Origin: Planctomycetota bacterium | GTDB lineage: Bacteria > Planctomycetota > UBA8108 | Direction of reading: 5' to 3' | NCBI GenBank assembly: GCA_002695115.1 | Contig: NZOA01000008.1 | Span: 74,553-80,843 of the forward strand | DNA length: 6,291 bases | Shown here: positions 5,685 through 6,291 of the stretch, in pieces | Numbering within the stretch: position 1 is the stretch's first letter | Layout of the letters: each line of letters begins with the position of its first letter | Made by a program: the position numbers and the translations under genes | The notes under the pieces: model-generated | What the model was told of the DNA's origin: nothing | Seen by the model: only the letters and a program-made list of their open reading frames with translations | Databases searched by the model: none

Positions 5685-6152
5685 TCAGCTGCCCCCGCTG
5701 GAGCGAGACAACTTCTCGCTGTCGAGCAGAATGGTAACCGGTCCATCGTTGTCGAGCCGGATGTTCATATGAGCCCCAAACACCCCCTCGCTGGTGCTGA
5801 CGCCACTGGCTCGAAGTTCTTCCGCGAAGGCCTTGTACATCTCTTCCGCACGGGCAGGATCCTCCGCGTCGACGAAGGAAGGCCTGCGCCCCCGACGGCA
5901 GTCGGCCTGGAGAGTAAACTGGGAAACCAGCAGGATTTCTCCACCGATCTCTTTCAGGGAACGATTCATGGAGTGCTTTTCATCCGGAAAAATTCTCAGG
6001 TCCACGACCTTGGCGGCCAGCTTCCTTCCAGCTTCATCCGTATCACCTTTTCCGACTCCAAGGAAAACCAGCATTCCGGCATCGATGGAGCTGACAACCC
6101 TGCCATCGACCTCAACCGAGGCGTCTCTTACCCTCTGCAGTACAGCCTTCAT
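5685..6152 (-). CDS. dtd: D-aminoacyl-tRNA deacylase
   Basis: This enzyme removes D-amino acids (and glycine wrongly loaded on tRNA-Ala) from tRNA and acts as a chiral proofreader in the cytoplasm. From the ATG at 6152 the protein has 155 residues and begins MKAVLQRVRDASVEVDG, the family N-terminus. Key motifs are NRSL (63-66), SQFTLQADCRRGRRPSF (77-93), GVFGAHM (123-129) and the Gly-cisPro motif in NDGPVT (135-140), which enforces chiral selection. An in-frame GTG at 6191 would add 13 residues, but that extension has no family match. The chosen ATG has AGGA six bases upstream. The usual length is about 145; the extra residues are the Ser/Gly-rich end KLSRSSGGS. Its stop abuts the ATG of the J-domain gene, and it is the first visible gene of the minus-strand operon. 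Confidence 0.96.
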   Translation of the reverse strand: MKAVLQRVRDASVEVDGRVVSSIDAGMLVFLGVGKGDTDEAGRKLAAKVVDLRIFPDEKHSMNRSLKEIGGEILLVSQFTLQADCRRGRRPSFVDAEDPARAEEMYKAFAEELRASGVSTSEGVFGAHMNIRLDNDGPVTILLDSEKLSRSSGGS

Positions 6153-6158
6153 CTCTAA

Positions 6159-6162
6159 TCCT
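6159..6162 (-). promoter_or_regulatory. Ribosome binding site that decides the dtd start
   Basis: AGGA on the minus strand is six bases before the ATG at 6152 and supports that start over the in-frame GTG at 6191, which has no SD. It overlaps or adjoins the TAG (6155-6157) of the frame that is open across the upstream region. Confidence 0.6.
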
Positions 6163-6179
6163 GCCGTTGCCGGAAACAC

Positions 6180-6192
6180 CGTGGAATCCACG
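6180..6192. promoter_or_regulatory. 13-bp palindrome near the predicted dtd transcription start
   Basis: CGTGGAATCCACG is a perfect inverted repeat of CGTGGA around one central base. It falls just downstream of the candidate -10 box, where the transcript would begin. It could be an operator half-site pair or form a short stem at the mRNA 5' end. No regulator can be named. Confidence 0.35.
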
Positions 6193-6196
6193 ACCT

Positions 6197-6225
6197 ATTC
6201 TGGTGGCTAACGCGCCCTGGTTCAA
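6197..6225 (-). promoter_or_regulatory. Candidate sigma70-type promoter for the dtd operon
   Basis: On the minus strand TTGAAC (6220-6225) and CAGAAT (6197-6202) are separated by the optimal 17 bp. Both match four of six consensus positions. A start near 6190 would give a 5' leader of about 38 nt before the dtd ATG. Confidence 0.4.
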
Positions 6226-6291
6226 TTTCCCCATTCGAGTTATCTCTCACCCGGTTGTCGCCCGGAGACGGCGACTCTTCCCTCTGGAAAC
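6226..6291 (-). other. Window-edge region upstream of dtd, possible end of another minus-strand gene
   Basis: Two minus-strand frames are open from the edge. One ends at TAA (6240-6242) after 16 codons (FPEGRVAVSGRQPGER). The other runs 44 codons to TAG (6155-6157), close to the dtd RBS. Either could be the end of an upstream gene, and neither is recognisable. The shorter one leaves room for the candidate dtd promoter. A hairpin GTCGCC/GGCGAC (6257-6262 with 6270-6275, 7-nt loop) lies within the region. Confidence 0.2.

Noticed and set aside
5448..6158. 236-codon plus-strand frame opposite dtd and the J-protein gene
   Set aside because: It spans two well-supported minus-strand genes and their junction, with no family signature.
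6153..6191. N-terminally extended dtd starting at GTG 6191
   Set aside because: The added 13 residues are outside the family N-terminus and lack an SD; the ATG at 6152 has AGGA and the expected MKAVLQRV start.

Overview
The window is a compact, GC-rich bacterial housekeeping segment. Nearly everything is on the minus strand, in the order dtd - J-domain protein - manC-type nucleotidyltransferase - ruvX/yqgF - rpsO - pnp, reading from right to left. A single gene fragment on the plus strand at the left edge converges on pnp. The rpsO-pnp pair and the full-length, highly conserved PNPase and S15 show that this is a bacterium. The source is probably a Gram-negative-like or candidate-phylum lineage, but this cannot be fixed from sequence alone. 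No phage, transposon, CRISPR, tRNA or rRNA signature was seen.

Layout. Positions 1-188 (+) hold the C-terminal end of a protein anchored by one membrane helix. Positions 189-295 are a convergent intergenic stretch with a strong hairpin that probably separates the two transcription directions. Positions 296-2584 (-) encode PNPase with an unusual Arg/Gly-repeat tail. Positions 2585-2872 are a long rpsO-pnp spacer without a convincing gene. Positions 2873-3142 (-) encode S15. Positions 3143-3285 hold a hairpin and candidate rpsO promoters. Positions 3286-3717 (-) are ruvX, 3760-4800 (-) a mannose-1-phosphate guanylyltransferase-like protein, 4797-5684 (-) a J-domain/TPR-like protein and 5685-6152 (-) D-aminoacyl-tRNA deacylase. 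Positions 6153-6291 are the upstream region of dtd, with a candidate promoter and a palindrome.

How the genes fit together. The first three minus-strand genes are tightly coupled: the dtd stop abuts the J-protein start (TGAATG), and the J-protein stop overlaps the manC start (GTGA). ruvX follows 42 bp later. This forms a likely operon combining translation proofreading (Dtd), a co-chaperone, nucleotide-sugar synthesis and pre-16S rRNA maturation (RuvX). rpsO and pnp follow after larger gaps and probably have their own promoter, forming an RNA and ribosome block. PNPase degrades RNA, S15 nucleates assembly of the 30S platform and RuvX trims pre-16S rRNA, so much of the window concerns RNA metabolism. 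I found no clearly novel system. The most unusual items are the repeat-built RGG tail of PNPase, the unclassified J-domain protein inside the operon, active-site departures in the ManC-like protein, and SD-poor purine-rich leaders on rpsO and pnp.
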